DNA of 64,000 nt from Capitulum mitella (GCA_030062745.1 CP099846.1:22509201-22573200); one strand, 5' to 3'; shown: positions 1 to 12,415, numbered from the stretch's first letter. Notes: generated by a model from the letters alone, not told the origin. Numbers and translations are program-made.

Positions 1-2254
1 CACGTTACCCCACGCCCCCTACGTTCCTCCGCCTATTGCAGCGAGAGTTGCTTTGAGAACATTAAGACGATATTTCATCTCTTGTCAGTGTTGTTTGTTA
101 ACATGCTTTCTTTGTCCCTGTGACTTTAGCCCCTATGCAGCAGTTAAATTCCCAAATTCTGATTCTTTTGAATGCATGCTTTGTTTAACTAATTCACGAG
201 ACAATTCATTACCATCGTGTAAAATAATAAGTATGAGGTCGATCAGTGGAGCAGGGAAAAATTTCGGATATAATTTAGTGGAAAATTAAACGTTTTGCAC
301 CGCTGTTAAAACAATGTGTGCGTCCTAAAACTTACCTGAATGCTTGGGCCATAAATTCATATGGCAAAAGTTTTTTTTTCTAGTGTTCATGTCTAGTGCT
401 CATTTCTCTATCCAACTTATTGCTCAGGTTCTATTCTACGCATCATTAACTGGCTGCATTATAATCAGAAATGAATATAAGATGCTTCAATGGTGGGTAA
501 CTGCTGGTATTAGCACAGTGCTCTTTGTCCATGCTTCAAATGCCCTGCAGCATATGGTAGGTACACCTTATCATTGTTCCAACTACTACCCATCCTATAA
601 GGGCGGGTAGTAGTTGTAGCATTGACTACAACTATTCCCAGATACTCCCCATCCTTCAAGCGTGGTCTTCTCCTTAACACATGGAGTTACTTGCAGCTCC
701 ATTTTGAGGTTTAGATGGTACATTGACTCGCGCTCCGTTCTGCCCGTGCAGCCCGAACTCAGTATCAGCAATCGAATTCCCCGCGACCCGGCCACATGAC
801 CTTGACACTGCACATCACGTGGCGTCAGTCTCGACCAATCCGTATTGGTCCGTACATTTATACCGTACATTCCGTATATTCCGTACATTTATTATTTATT
901 GATCCGTACATGTCCGGATTGGCGCCATGCTGGTCAAGGCGACCAGACACCCGTCGGGCGCCGGCCAGGGTGGCCGACCCCGCATTTACAAGGAGGATGG
1001 ACAACACGTTTCCGAGACGCGCAGCCCCCCTACAGATCTATAGACCTTCGCGTAACGCAAGACCTAGGTCTGGGCCGAGGCATTTATGACAAGGAATACG
1101 AGCACACTTTTCGGTATTTTCTGTAGAAATGAATTGTGAACCACATTGCCAATTGTGAATCGAATCGCTTCCTTCCGTTTAAAATGGGCTTTGAATCAGA
1201 ATAGCACCGATTCACTGCTTTCCAGTTTAAATCAGAATCGGAATCAAAATCGTTTTTGGGGGGCCTAAATCAGAATCGAATCGATTCACAGTTTTGTCAG
1301 TCGCTTACAAGCCTAACTCTATGCCATGATATGAGTGCACACTGCTATTACGAATGCACTGGAAGGGCACAGTTTGCAATGCCGCAGCAAGACGAAATCC
1401 GCTGTACCTACATTTGGACGTTGTTCGAATTGCAATATAATGCTTTGCATAAAATACATAACGCATTATGCGTTTTATCATCATTATTGGCCCCTTCGAT
1501 TTTGAATTGATAACGCGTCGGATGGGTGGGGGTCGTGGGTTAGCTCATGCGTGATGAAGCGTTAGAACGGAGAGGACGGGGGTGGGAGAGGTCGTTGCGT
1601 AACGCTGTCACACCTGAGAGGAAAGGCGGCTCGTAGCCTGATGAGGCCTAGCAGTTGTTCTCCCCAGCAAACATTGCAACTCTAACCTCTTTTTGTCGAT
1701 GTTCTAGTAAACTAAAATTTCCAAATGACACGCCGTTCAGAACGCAAGCAAGCAGTCAAACAGCCCAATCACCACGCAAAAAAAAATAAAAAATAGTAAT
1801 GGACGGTTCAATTGCCACCGTTCCGCTGCGCAGAGGAAGGAAATATCGGGCGGCGGCCGATCGGATATGGCAGGTGACGTCTCAACCATCCCTGACCAAT
1901 CAGGATCGCGTTTTTTTTTTGTTTTCTTTTTTGTGAGGCGGCATATTCCGACATTTATTGCCTCTTTACGCAGTTAGGATTAATTTTCAATGAGAAAGAC
2001 ATACTCGGAATGAATGGAAAAACCTCATCGAACATTAGCTGAAAACAGATTGCTGGGATGTGCGCAGCTCGTCTATCAAACCGGGATTATGCAAGATGCA
2101 GGGCAATGATAGCAAACCAATGGCGCATTTTACAGGACCTTGAAGGGAGAATTTGGGAATGTCGGACAGTGGGCAACTGAGGGCACCGCCATCTCTTGAA
2201 AAGTATCTCCAGCACAATTCTGCTAGCAGTTGATATCACTTTTGTGGTGGCTGA
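1..2254. other. unassigned non-coding DNA
   Basis: No reading frame here has recognisable domains or convincing splice borders, so I call no gene. Visible details are a 12-bp stem hairpin (arms 580-591 and 605-616, loop 592-604), a tract rich in GAATC words at about 1145-1300, and short poly-A and poly-T runs near 1778 and 1911. Confidence 0.6.
1145..1300. repeat. GAATC-word degenerate repeat tract
   Basis: The words GAATC, GAATCG and AATCAGAATCG recur at irregular short spacing. Similar tracts are at 10843-10968, 17350-17520 and 22230-22425, so this is a dispersed degenerate repeat. Confidence 0.5.
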
Positions 2255-3141
2255 ATGGGTTTTTGGGCAGAAATTCGTCGGACTAAAGTTCATAGGGCAG
2301 TTGTTAGTCAGGCAATAGTTAATAAGGACAAAAGTTCGTTGGACGAAAGTTCGTCTAGGGCAAAAGTTTGTCTCGCGAAAGTTCGCATGGATAAAGTTCG
2401 TCCAGGACAAAAGTTCGTCTAAGACGAAAGTACGTAACGTTTAAGCTCATATAGGACAAAAGTTCGTCTAGGGCAAAAGTCCGCCCAGCAAAAGTTCGTG
2501 TAGAACATGAGTTTGTTTAGTACAAGAGTTCGTCCAGGATAAAAGGTCGTCTCGCAGAAATTTGTTCAGGACAAAAGTTCTTCCAGAACAAAAGTTCGTC
2601 AAGGGCAAAAAGGTTAGGGTGGGTTAGGTTAGGTTGGGTTAGGTCAGGTCACTATTTTAGGTCCGTTCTTTTTCCGATACAACCCTTTTCCGACGCGAGT
2701 CTTAAGTTTACGAGCGCTTGGCCAGGAACCTTTTTCTTTACGAACGTTTTCCTTCACGAACCTTTTTCCTGCGAACGTTTTCCTGCGAACGTTTCCCTTA
2801 CGAACCTTTTCCCTACGAACCTTTTCCATACGAACCTTTTCCAGTACGAACCTTTCCCATGATCGAGACAAATTTGTTGTAAACGAAAATTTGTCCTTGA
2901 TGAACTCTTGCTCTAGACAAACTTCTGCGTGTCGGACTTTTGTCTTAGACAGATTTTTGCTCCAGACGAGCTTTTGCCTTATACGAGCATTCGTCTTGGA
3001 CGAACTTCGGCGAGAGCTTTTGTCCCAGACGAACCTTTGCCATAGACGAACCTTTGCCATAGACGAATTTTTGCCCTAGACGAACTTCTGCAAGACGAAT
3101 TTTTGTCCGACGAACTTCAGTGATACGAACTTTTGCCCTAA
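2255..3141. repeat. inverted pair of ~16-20 bp minisatellite arrays
   Basis: From 2255 to 2610 the plus strand repeats variants of AAAAGTTCGTC(C/T)AGGAC about every 16-20 bp. From about 2665 to 3141 it repeats the reverse complement, as ACGAACTTTTGCC and TAGACGAAC. The two arrays therefore form a long imperfect inverted repeat around a TTAGG-rich spacer. A 138-codon minus-strand frame across the right array (2644-3060) encodes only a Lys/Arg/Val-rich repeat and looks like a by-product of the repeat. Confidence 0.8.
2611..2650 (+). repeat. interstitial TTAGG telomere-like run
   Basis: Four TTAGG words lie within about 40 bp, two directly adjacent, between the two opposed minisatellite arrays. 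TTAGG is the usual arthropod telomere repeat. The run is short and imperfect, so it is an interstitial trace and not a chromosome end. A second short trace (TTTTAGGTTAGGTTAAG) lies near 19143. Confidence 0.6.
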
Positions 3142-3225
3142 AATCGGGTGAACGATATGTACTAAAGGAGAAGGTATGTTTTTAGACAGGTGCCAGCATT
3201 CAGTTTGTATACAAGGAAAACGTTT

Positions 3226-4441
3226 TTAACCCGCCCCGACTGGAGGCGGTTGACCGTTCCTCCCCCGAGGTTTTTCCAAGATGGGAGAGAACGAACGAAC
3301 GAAGCGCCACGAAACTTTGTGCACTTTTTGCTTGATCATTTTTACACCTCGCGTAAAAATTTTCGGCCTCAGGGCAAGTCAGGTGTCTGACCTAGGTCAG
3401 GTCAAGTGGACCTATGTCCAAAAAAGTTTAACGCCTTGTGACTTTTTTCGGAAAACGCGATGTCACAATCATACCTCCAGGGATTCGAGATATTGGTGGA
3501 TACAACAATTCCGCTACGTCAGATTTTTCGGAATTTTTCGGGTCATCGACCTAAGATCAGCTCCATTTTTAAGACATGTTGTAGTTTTTTTCCGGATTTG
3601 ACGGAATTCTTATAACATTTTTAGTGCAGGCTGATGCAGACATCCATTTACCGTCAATGGACAAAATCTCAATGACTTTCAGCCATCGACCCGAGATTGG
3701 GTCGCGAATAATTGTGATGACCCAAAATGCAATGAGTCATGATCATATGAGTCGAAATCGGCAATGAATTACTCAGAATGGGTTGAAAATGGTAGACCTG
3801 TCTCGCACAGTTGCGAGTAATGTCAAGAAGTTCAAAAATGTCTCGAAAGTTGCATACAGACTTTCGCGAATAAAGCTCCGCCAATCGTGAAAACTGATAA
3901 TTACTGGGTTTTTCCAAAATTTAGTATGGCAAACCATCACATGAACTACTAGGATAAAAAAACATTACAGGAGAAGGCATATGTCGCGAAAATAAAGAAA
4001 CACTATAATGAGATCCCTTTAATTTCATACCGCTTTCCGTTGCGGCGCTTGCCGCCAGTCGGCGCGAAATGCGTATTCATCTCAACGTTTCGGCGTATGT
4101 ATGAAACAAATAAAAGAAATTAGGCGCCCATCGGCATATGCAAGCTTTTACCTGTTCATTGATGCCTTTACCTAGACTTTGTTAATCACAGCCCTTCAGA
4201 TCCAGGCCGTTTCTCTGTTTCATGCTGTCGGCTGTTAGATAACATATATGCCTAGGGTGTAAATGGCTTACATTTTATTCAAAATTAAAGGATGGAACTC
4301 TACTTGTCACGGGCTTTCCAAAGGTGTGCTTATTTTTATCGTGCGACCAGCCGTCCGTGAGTTCGTTTCAGTCGTTCAGCCGATCATGCCCGTCCCCAGT
4401 CGGGCGTGATCGGCTCCGACCGCCAGTCGGGTGCGGGTTAA
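3226..4441 (-). mobile_element. TTAA-flanked non-autonomous element (family A), left copy of a head-to-head pair
   Basis: The element is bounded by TTAA at 3226-3229 and 4438-4441 and has inverted ends of the type TTAACCCG..CGACTGG. It is 1216 bp long with no transposase frame. It is the inverted counterpart of 4438-5664: 3290-3600 matches the reverse complement of 5290-5600, and the segment containing CTTATTTTTATCG near 4330 matches the reverse complement of the segment near 4545. TTAA target sites with CCC-starting termini are the hallmark of piggyBac-type elements, so I infer a non-autonomous derivative. It carries several GGTCA motifs. Confidence 0.75.
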
Positions 4442-5664
4442 CCCGCGCACGACCGTCGGTCCGTCTCGAACATGGGCGACTGGGAGGGGGGGCAGTTGAC
4501 TGCCCCCTTTAACTCACGAACGGTTGGTCGCGCGATAAAAATAAGCATACTGTTGGAAAGCCTGTGACGAGTAGAGCTCGAAACTGGTCTCATTTTTAGT
4601 TTTAGATAATATGTAAGCCAATTTACGCCCTATATATGTTTTCTCATAGCCGACTGCATGAGACCGAGAAATGGCCTGAATCTCAACGGCTGTGAGTAAT
4701 AACGCATAGGTAAAAGCACCAACGCACTAGTAAAGGTCTGCCGATGCCGATACACGTCTAATTTCCCGGATTTGTTCAATATATACGTCGAAACGTCGAG
4801 TTAAAGACACGGTAATTCTCTCGCCAGCTGTCAGTGTGCGCCGCTGCCGTATGCGGTATCAAATTGACGGCAACTAATTTTAGCCTTCCTTTATTTTCGC
4901 GAAAAAAGCCTATCTATGTACATTTTACTGATCTTAGTGATTCTTGTGATGGTTTTTCATGCTTAAATTTTAGAAAAAATAATTAGTAACCAATCTACAG
5001 AATTGGCGGAGCTTTATTAGCGAGAGCCTGCTTATTTCCAAGATTTGTTACTTTTTCAAACTTTTTGAGGTTCCTGGTATTAATTACGTCTGTGCAAGCT
5101 AGTTCTGCCATTTTCTACCCATCCTGAGTAATTCATCGCCGATTTTGACGGTGGTACATTTTGGCCCGCTACAGTTATTCGTGACCTGACCTCAGGTCAA
5201 TGGCTGGAATTCACTGATACTTTGCCCAATGACGGTAACTAGATGTCTGCTTCACTCCACACTAAAAATGTTATGGAATATTCCGTCAATTTCCGAAAAA
5301 AAAACCGCGATATGTCTTAAAAATGGGCTTGACCTTAGGTCAATGACCCGGGAGATTCCGAAAAATATGAGATAGCGGATTTGTTGCATCTATCACGATC
5401 ACTAATCCCTGAAAGTATTATTGAGATATCTTGTTTCGCGAAAAAGTTGCAGGGCGCTAAACTTTTTTGAATATAGGTCTGTTTGACCTGACCTAGGTCA
5501 AGCACCTGACGTGACCTGGGGTCAAAATTTTGACAAGAGACGTAAAATTGATGGAGCAATAGGTACACAAAGTTTCGTGACTCTGTGTTTGTTGGTTCTC
5601 TCGCAATCTCAGAAAAACCTCAGAGGGGCAGTCAACTGCCCCCCCCCAGTCGGGAACGGGTTAA
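4438..5664 (+). mobile_element. TTAA-flanked non-autonomous element (family A), right copy of the pair
   Basis: The element starts TTAACCCGCGC at 4438 and ends CGGGAACGGGTTAA at 5664, for 1227 bp. It shares the central TTAA (4438-4441) with the inverted copy to its left, giving a 2.4 kb near-palindrome. The same family recurs at 47625-50578, where one copy is split by another insertion. No coding frame resembles a transposase. Confidence 0.75.
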
Positions 5665-6006
5665 TGGGGTCCGGAACTTATCACGAAAAGTGTTCGGAAC
5701 CCTATCAGAATAAGAAACACATTTTTCCGATTCTATTCACATATGTGTATCACATTTTATCGCAACAATATTCTTGAAAATGCGATAAAAAATATAGCAG
5801 ACTGGCCTTGATCACCTGGCTGAATGACTAACGTCACACGACAGTAGACACCTCGCACCTCCAATGCGTCGTGTGGGGTGCGTGATGTGAGTTGCGCATT
5901 GCCGTTGAAGCTATGGGTCTGTATGCTCATAAAGGAGAAAAGAAGGTTTCAAAAATGATTCACGTATCAATAGTGCATGTGGTATAGTAATAGCAGAATA
6001 TAAAAG
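5665..6006. other. unassigned spacer
   Basis: No gene or repeat is recognised. It separates the TTAA element pair from the THAP pseudogene. A first exon of that gene could lie here, but none is visible. Confidence 0.5.
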
Positions 6007-7509
6007 TGGTGGTTTGTTCCTGGATGCAAGAATGCTTGCATGAATATGCCGCAAAAGCTATTCCTGGTTGTTTCACGTGCAACAGCCGTTCGAAGACAGA
6101 GGGCATGCATGGCGAGGCCGCAAATGCTGATGGTATGATATCGACAAATCCGTGGTTTTGCTGCGAAGACCATTTCAACGTGAGTTCTTATATTTTCCTA
6201 CCGCATAACAGAGTGCCTGCTCCTAAACCTCCCATAGCGTTCTCTATGCGAATGTTTTCTTTTGGCTTTTGAGTGTTCGGAGACTTTAAACCAGACTGCG
6301 ACTGGGATAGACTTATCATTCTTTCTCCATTTTGAGTTCATTATGTCAATCTTCATTGCAAGATGTGTTAGGTCTCGATAAGCCCTTACATGTTCTTGCT
6401 TTACTAGCATACTGAGATATCATGTGTGGTAAGGCTGACTGTACGTTCAGTCAGTGTTTGTATGCAAGATGAGTCACAAAAATGTAAGGTGTGCGTTAAC
6501 TTGTCACACAATGTTTTGCTACAACCACCATGCTTATTTCAACCTGATGAAGATGCAGAAAACTACATCCGCTTCAAAGTGATTGGAGGGTGCTTGCTTT
6601 TGAAGAAAATAGTTCTTCCGCATTGGTTTGGATGCCGTGGTAGACACAGAGGGAAAAGCAAGGCAAAGACAACGAGATTACTACAGAAACTTGGAAGAGG
6701 CTCTGCAGCATCAGATGAGGAGGTAATTCTTTTTTCGCTGTTTTTTTGTTTCATCTAGGTTCTACAGGCATTGGATATGTAATTAAGTGGCATCATGGTT
6801 GTGAGAACATTAGGGACATGAGACTTTGTCCCCCGCTATGTACGCATGGGCACCGTTATAGAAATCTTAAAGAGAAATGCAACAGGGAGTAAAAATAATC
6901 CGTACCAGAGGCCTTAAAATAAATTGAAAGATATTCAGTTAGTTCCAATTAAACATTGGTTAGATTATATTTCGTCATAACCAGTCCTAGAGCCCCTCTA
7001 TTATTTTTGGTGTTCTTAGTCATTTGACTGCCATGGAACTCTTACCTTTCCCAATTACCTAGGGGAGCTGGAGACCAGGAAAGCTGTCTGGATGTCGAGC
7101 TGACCCCTGATGCGAATGCTGAGGCACCCGGTGCTGCTGTGAGAGTGCAGGTGAAGCCTACATCCAGGGAAGCCATTGTACAAAGTAAGAATGTACTGAC
7201 ACAGAATGCTGAGGTACGAACAGAACTCTGTGGCATTCCAATCGGTTCAGCAGGCTCCAGCAGTGATGAGCACGTCCACAGCGATGTGACGTATAATCCT
7301 GATCGTGACTCTGATGAAAGCGATAACTGTTAGATGGCTTGTTAGAAGGCACTGTAGACAATGCTGGTAACTTGGAAAGGATGCGTCGCCTGTGCAAGAA
7401 GAACAGAAAAGACTATATAATCCTGAATAAGGAGAATAAGCCTATGTGTTTTAGAGCTCATAGGAAGAAGATCAGGGCCATTTTTACCAAGCAACGCAGC
7501 CAACTTTAA
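6007..7509 (+). pseudogene. decayed THAP-domain protein gene
   Basis: THAP domains are zinc-coordinating DNA-binding modules of C2CH type. The segment 6007-6179 starts in one frame with VPGCKN followed by LFLVVSRATAVRRQR, typical of the THAP start. It then continues in a second frame with ISTNPWFCCEDHFN, the CxxHF end of the motif, before a GTGAGT donor at 6180. Bases 6543-6722 continue with ENYIRFKVIGGCLLLKK and VLPHWF, the usual THAP tail, and end at a GTAATT donor. Bases 7063-7333 after a TAG acceptor give an acidic tail, and 7327-7509 in a shifted frame gives a basic end (CKKNRKDYIILNKENK) with a stop. Lesions seen are a frameshift inside the domain, Trp where the first zinc Cys is expected, a probable acceptor changed from AG to AA at 6541-6542, and a frameshift near 7328. 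The gene is therefore probably dead, or derived from a THAP-bearing transposon. Confidence 0.6.
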
Positions 7510-9729
7510 TTGCATTTGATGCATGCTGCATGGTGCATGTGAAGCTCATGCAAGATAGATCCTTGTAGTTGATTGCTGGTGACTGGCATCACTTATTCCT
7601 ACGCAGATCGTCTGTTCCGCGTTGTTCTGCCGCAGGTCGCAGCGTATGCAAAATCATCGATATTCTGCCCGTCAGACAGTACAACAAGACACCAAAGTCT
7701 GTGGAAAACCGAGTGAAAACAATGCTGCGCAGGTTATGTATTTTGAGCGCTGCGAAGCGCACTATCGAGTAGTGCCACGCGCCGGAAGTGCCTTGAGGGC
7801 TTTTAAAAGTTTTTGATAGATCACGTGGCACGGTGGCATGCATTAAAAAAATGAGCAGCAAATTTTTATTCAATGATCAGATCCACATATCAAATTATGG
7901 GAAATCCGTAGGTACCTTAATTGAAACCTCAGTTCCGCACGCCATTCAGAGTGAGTGCAACGAGCTAACGAAGTCGAGCAAAATCGATGGAAAGCAGAGT
8001 TCTAAATGCTTGTTTGCTGAAATGTAATGCATAGATAATTCTTGAACCGTGTTCCATTTATTACTGATCTTGCTACCCTGGGACATGTCACGAAACTACT
8101 CAGGCCTTTGGCTAGGCTTAAGCCCACAGCATTATCTTTTTACATTACAGATGAGCTCAGCTCGCATCACCTGTACGCCATTCTATGTATAGAAACAGGA
8201 TAATCCGTGACTGTCGTGCGCCATATTCCGACCCCCTGGGGGTGTCATCATTCGTCTCAGGGTACGAAAAACGCAACAAAATGACAGCAAGAACGGCACG
8301 AAAAACTTACGCAACGCCAACGTCCCAATAAACCCTTTCGACCACCACCATCAACTAGTCCGAGGGTTGATGGGTTCGATCTTGTCGTTGGTTAGTCTGC
8401 TAACACCGGAGGGGATGATTTCATCCGTCGTCGGCCGCTCCTAATATCCGGCCGTCATGCTCCGTTTTCTCCATTCTCCGGGTTACGCCGGCACGGCGCA
8501 CGGCTTTCTGGAACGTTCCGACCTCAAGGGCCCTCAGTCAAGAGATCGGCGTCCTAGGTCGCTCGTGTGATCCGCATCGCGCTCGGTTGGGCCGTGACGT
8601 TTCAGGTTCGCGTTGCGCTCTGTTACGCCGCCACGCTGGTGACGCAGGCCCCGAGGCCTCAGGATGAGGTCAGAAATGGTCCCACATGTCGCCTCACATC
8701 GTCTCTCAAGGCAGTTACCTCAAGACATCATCTCAAGACAGTTACAAGCATTCGAGAGTTATCTGCTTATACCACTTTTCAGCCTTTCCGGGATGGGACA
8801 TTCAATGGCGTCATACTTTATGTCAATTTAAGAAACGAACAGTTCTTGACAGAAAAAGATCTTGATGAGTTTTTCAAACATTCCAGCGAAATGAAACGCC
8901 ATAGCAGTTGTGTGTTTTTACCAACATGAATGACGGATAGTTGGCTTGCTGGCATGCGAAATTGCGAGCCATTCTGGAAACTGCATGCTGTTATTAGGAA
9001 GGATAAGTGCGCAGCTGAGTATGAAGGCTCGTTTGACCGAGCCGAAGCCCACGTGGCTCTCTTGTAAAATGTTCAGCCCGCGGCTAGTGTGCGAGAAACC
9101 AGTGCGCTCGAACATCAGAGGGGCAGGTTTCTTCTCTCAGCCGACTGCCTGCTTCGCCGCTCACCACCTTCTCCGTCATCCCACCCATTCTGCCTAACAT
9201 CAGCCTCTTCGTCCCGACGTATGAATAACAGAAACCGTGTAATCCTCTGTTTGTAAGTTCAGCGTCTCGTACAAAACCTCCAACCTTTGATCCGATGCTG
9301 ACGGTGATCAGACATTGCATCAGCCCGATAACCCCTCATGTTACGTGAACTGTTCGAGAGTTTAGTGTCGTTGGCTTGTTCGGTGCGAGTCATTTGCTTT
9401 ACATTAGGGAAACCTAGGCTGTAACATTTCGTTCAGTGTGTAATGTAAAACTACTTGAAATTGAGTTCTTTTAGAAAGGGTCTGGAAAACCCGGCTTCCA
9501 CACGTCCAGTAGGTTCGGACTCTGATCCCAGCACCGTTGACATTCAAGGTTCAAAAACAGGCCTTGTAGGACATTGCAAAAACACGCCAGTCCAGGAGAC
9601 CAAATACCCCAGGAAGCAGCGCTAAAAGCTGACAAGATCTCTTTTCCGAAGACTAGCCGTTACTCAGAAGACGGCGGCTGCATTCACTCTTTCTCCGTGG
9701 TAAATTTCCCGTTCGATGCCTTGCCTCAG
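7510..9729. other. unassigned non-coding DNA
   Basis: No supported gene. A 120-codon frame at 8567-8929 reads smoothly towards its end (YVNLRNEQFLTEKDLDEFF), but it has no recognised domain and no clear splice context, so I do not call it. No known repeat was recognised. Confidence 0.5.
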
Positions 9730-10270
9730 AAGTGATTGTTGCTCGATGCCTTCCTGTTAACGGGAACTGAAATGAACGCTGTTTCCCCCTTACCTCCAAC
9801 ACAGGCCACTGTCTCGGATCATCTCATCGCCCCCGCAGAGCTCGTCCGGGCCTGTCTCAACCAGGAGCAGCCCTCTCGCCTCGTCGCCCCCTCGTCTGCG
9901 TCCCACTCTCATCGACCGCGGGCCGCGGAACCGTTCGGCGGCCAGTTCGTCGGCCGCGCGGACGCCGGCGGAGAGCCCCCACCGGCAGTCGGCCCGCTGC
10001 GACAGCGTTCCCGGGACGGTGCCGGCCGGCCGTAATCCGATCCGACGGCGCGCCGGCTCCGAGGCGTTTCCGGCGGGGCGGCCCCGGACCCGGCGCACCT
10101 GCCGCGGCCCCGGCGGTGCCCCGCGGCGCTGCGTGCTGCCGAGGCGCGGCCCGGATGCCGCTGTCGACGCCGGCAATGTATGCAGAGTTCAAAGAAACAT
10201 TGTTTGTCGAGCTCGAGGTGGATTGTGAGCCGTGCCCGGAAAGCGTTCTTGGCGGAACGCGAAATTGCAC
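9730..10270. promoter_or_regulatory. CpG island with a possible exon
   Basis: This ~540-bp block is very rich in G, C and CpG compared with its surroundings and is open on both strands. The plus strand shows a good acceptor (pyrimidine tract then CAACACAG at about 9788-9805) followed by a frame open to 10035. Read on the minus strand, the same sequence is a donor (TTGGAG then GTAAGG) at the end of a frame open from about 10176. One of these is probably a real exon border, but the sequence does not say which. Promoter function is inferred from composition only. Confidence 0.4.
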
Positions 10271-11256
10271 TCAGCAGATCTATTCGCGCCTTTAATTAGT
10301 CCCTGAGATCCACCCAGCCACGGTAGGGATCCAGTGTAAATAGGACACGGCCGAATGCCCGGCAAAACTGAGGCAATCGTTTTAAAGCCACAAAATTGTT
10401 GAGTTCTGAGGAATAATGTGCATTATATGCTGGCTCACAAGACTTCAAGCTACAGCTTAGCTGAGTACAACACACGTGGTAAGGTTACACATTCCTTCAA
10501 GTGGGAGGATTGCATGTTAGACCGGTTGTCACCAGCGATTTAGTTCCAGTAGGCAGCGAAATGACCGAAAGGCGGGATCGAGTCTACGTTCCACTTTAGG
10601 AGTGAAATTTAACAGGGAAAAATGAATGCTTTCCGCTGCATTATTTGCAGTCGTTCATTGCGCAATCGAAAAATGTGGGCATAATTTTCAGGCGTCTGTC
10701 TCGAGCTCAATGATGACTTCTTTGTCCCCTTACAAACTAGGACATGTAAAACTGGCAGGATTTTGTCTGCCAGATTGGGAAATGTAGTTACCGTCCACGA
10801 GCATGTTTGCTTTAAGCACAGCCATCGTTCCTGCACTTCATTCTGAACGGACTCGAATCGATTCCGTGAATCGTTACTGAATCAGTTCACCCTGAAATAC
10901 CTTCAGGAATCAGAATTAGAATGGATTCCTAGCTCTGTGAATCAGGCGGTGGATCGAATCACTTCGAAATGAGCCACGCATAAGCCTCAGAACCACTTCA
11001 CAGAGTACAAAGTAGATAGATGTCAGATATTGTATGTAACCTGCGCAGCCAAAACGGCGCGAAATTCATCCTCATAGTTTCATTCTTTGATTTTTTACGT
11101 TGGCACGGATGAAAATGGACGTTTTCGAAGGTGTTTTGTCATCAAACGTGAAAAACCGGACGTCTTGGATGGACATCGCCAAATTGCTTTATGTACAGAC
11201 AATCGACGTTATACAACATTAGCTCCAAAAAAGCCAACTTTCAACATAGCTGTTTG
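10271..11256. other. unassigned non-coding DNA
   Basis: No gene is seen. A degenerate GAATC/GATTC tract lies at 10843-10968, of the same type as that at 1145. Confidence 0.5.
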
Positions 11257-12415
11257 TTAACCCGCGCAGTTGAAGGGGGTTTCGCGCTAACGGGCACTAG
11301 AAGGAGGTTAAAAAGGACCCCGCTCCGATCTCGGAAAAGAAAAGATCTAGAAGCATGAAATTTTGTGGACAGCGTAGGGACATAACGATTTACATTTTGT
11401 GCAATTTTCATGACCCTAGGTCAATGTCTTCAAGGTCAAATGGGGTCGAAAAGGTCAACTTTGGACACTTTCTCGGCCCGTACAGGCATTTCCGTACAAC
11501 TCTTCGAAAGAAACGGGGAAGGAGTGTTTGTTTGAGCGTTAAAACATGGCATACGATAACTTTTGACGTCTTGACTGAGGATTTCGGGCCGAGGTCATGT
11601 CAAGTCATTGACCTATGCCGTCATTTTTTCATCTTTTGCAGATCAGATTTCGATCAACACGGGAAAGCCTGAGTGTAAATGAGGGCGCTACTCGCATCTT
11701 CTGGCGCACTTTCAGTGAACGCAGGTGCACATCGGAATATCTGATCATTTCCAGCGTTCATATTGACGTATGTAAGTATATCTACATATGTATATGCATA
11801 TCAGTATCAATGTGCCAAACGTGCTTTTGGTAGGGTCTTTGAATGCATATTTCATACAAATCGACTTATTGCAAAGCAAATCTGGACCCGGTCACAAAAC
11901 AGTCACCTTGACCTTTGATGAGCTTGACCTTCGCTGACTTTGGTATATGTAAGCGTATCAGTGTGCTCACACGAGTTTTTAGTAGGGTCTCTGAATCTAT
12001 ATTTCATACAAACTGGCATGTTGCAAAGCAAATCTGGACCAGGTCACAAGATGGTTGACCTTGATCATTGGTGACCTTGCCCCTTATTGACTCTGGCTTT
12101 GGTCTTGGCACATCAATCATTCATGTCCGAATGACGTCGCCTGATTGTGTCCAGTCGGTAATCTGAGGTAAAACGCTATCCTTTCACAAAGTTCCCATTT
12201 GTCAGCGACAACCGTTGTTTTTGTTATGCTTACTTGACTTCAAACGCTTGAAATTTGGAAAAATGTCCAGCCGATTCCCGATTTTTCCGCGTCAATCGAC
12301 GAGTTATTATTTTACAATAAATGTCACAAAGTAGCAGCCATCAGCTCTGATCCGTTCTCGAGATTTTCAAGAAAAACGTGGGGCACAAAAGACCCCCTTC
12401 CAGCACGCGTGTTAA
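11257..12415. mobile_element. TTAA-flanked non-autonomous element (family B)
   Basis: TTAA at 11257-11260 and 12412-12415 bounds 1159 bp with inverted ends. The left end reads TTAACCCGCGCAGTTGAAGG and the right end, reversed, TTAACACGCGTGCTGGAAGG, followed by GGG on both sides. The interior has no transposase frame but many TGACC/GGTCA motifs, including a partial duplication around 11765-12110 where phrases such as GCAAATCTGGACC recur. The TTAA borders and CCC start suggest a piggyBac-type non-autonomous element. Confidence 0.65.

Noticed and set aside
2644..3060. 138-codon minus-strand frame rich in Lys-Val-Arg
   Set aside because: It lies wholly in the ACGAAC minisatellite, and its sequence is just the translated repeat.
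8360..8400. Possible RNA polymerase III B box (GGGTTCGATC)
   Set aside because: No A box at the right distance on the same strand and no tRNA-like fold, so no tRNA or SINE is called.
8567..8929. 120-codon plus-strand frame
   Set aside because: The end reads smoothly, but there is no known family, no clear promoter and no splice site.
9857..10270. 137-codon minus-strand frame in the CpG island
   Set aside because: Very high GC removes stops in every frame. I keep only the island and the ambiguous splice border, not a protein.
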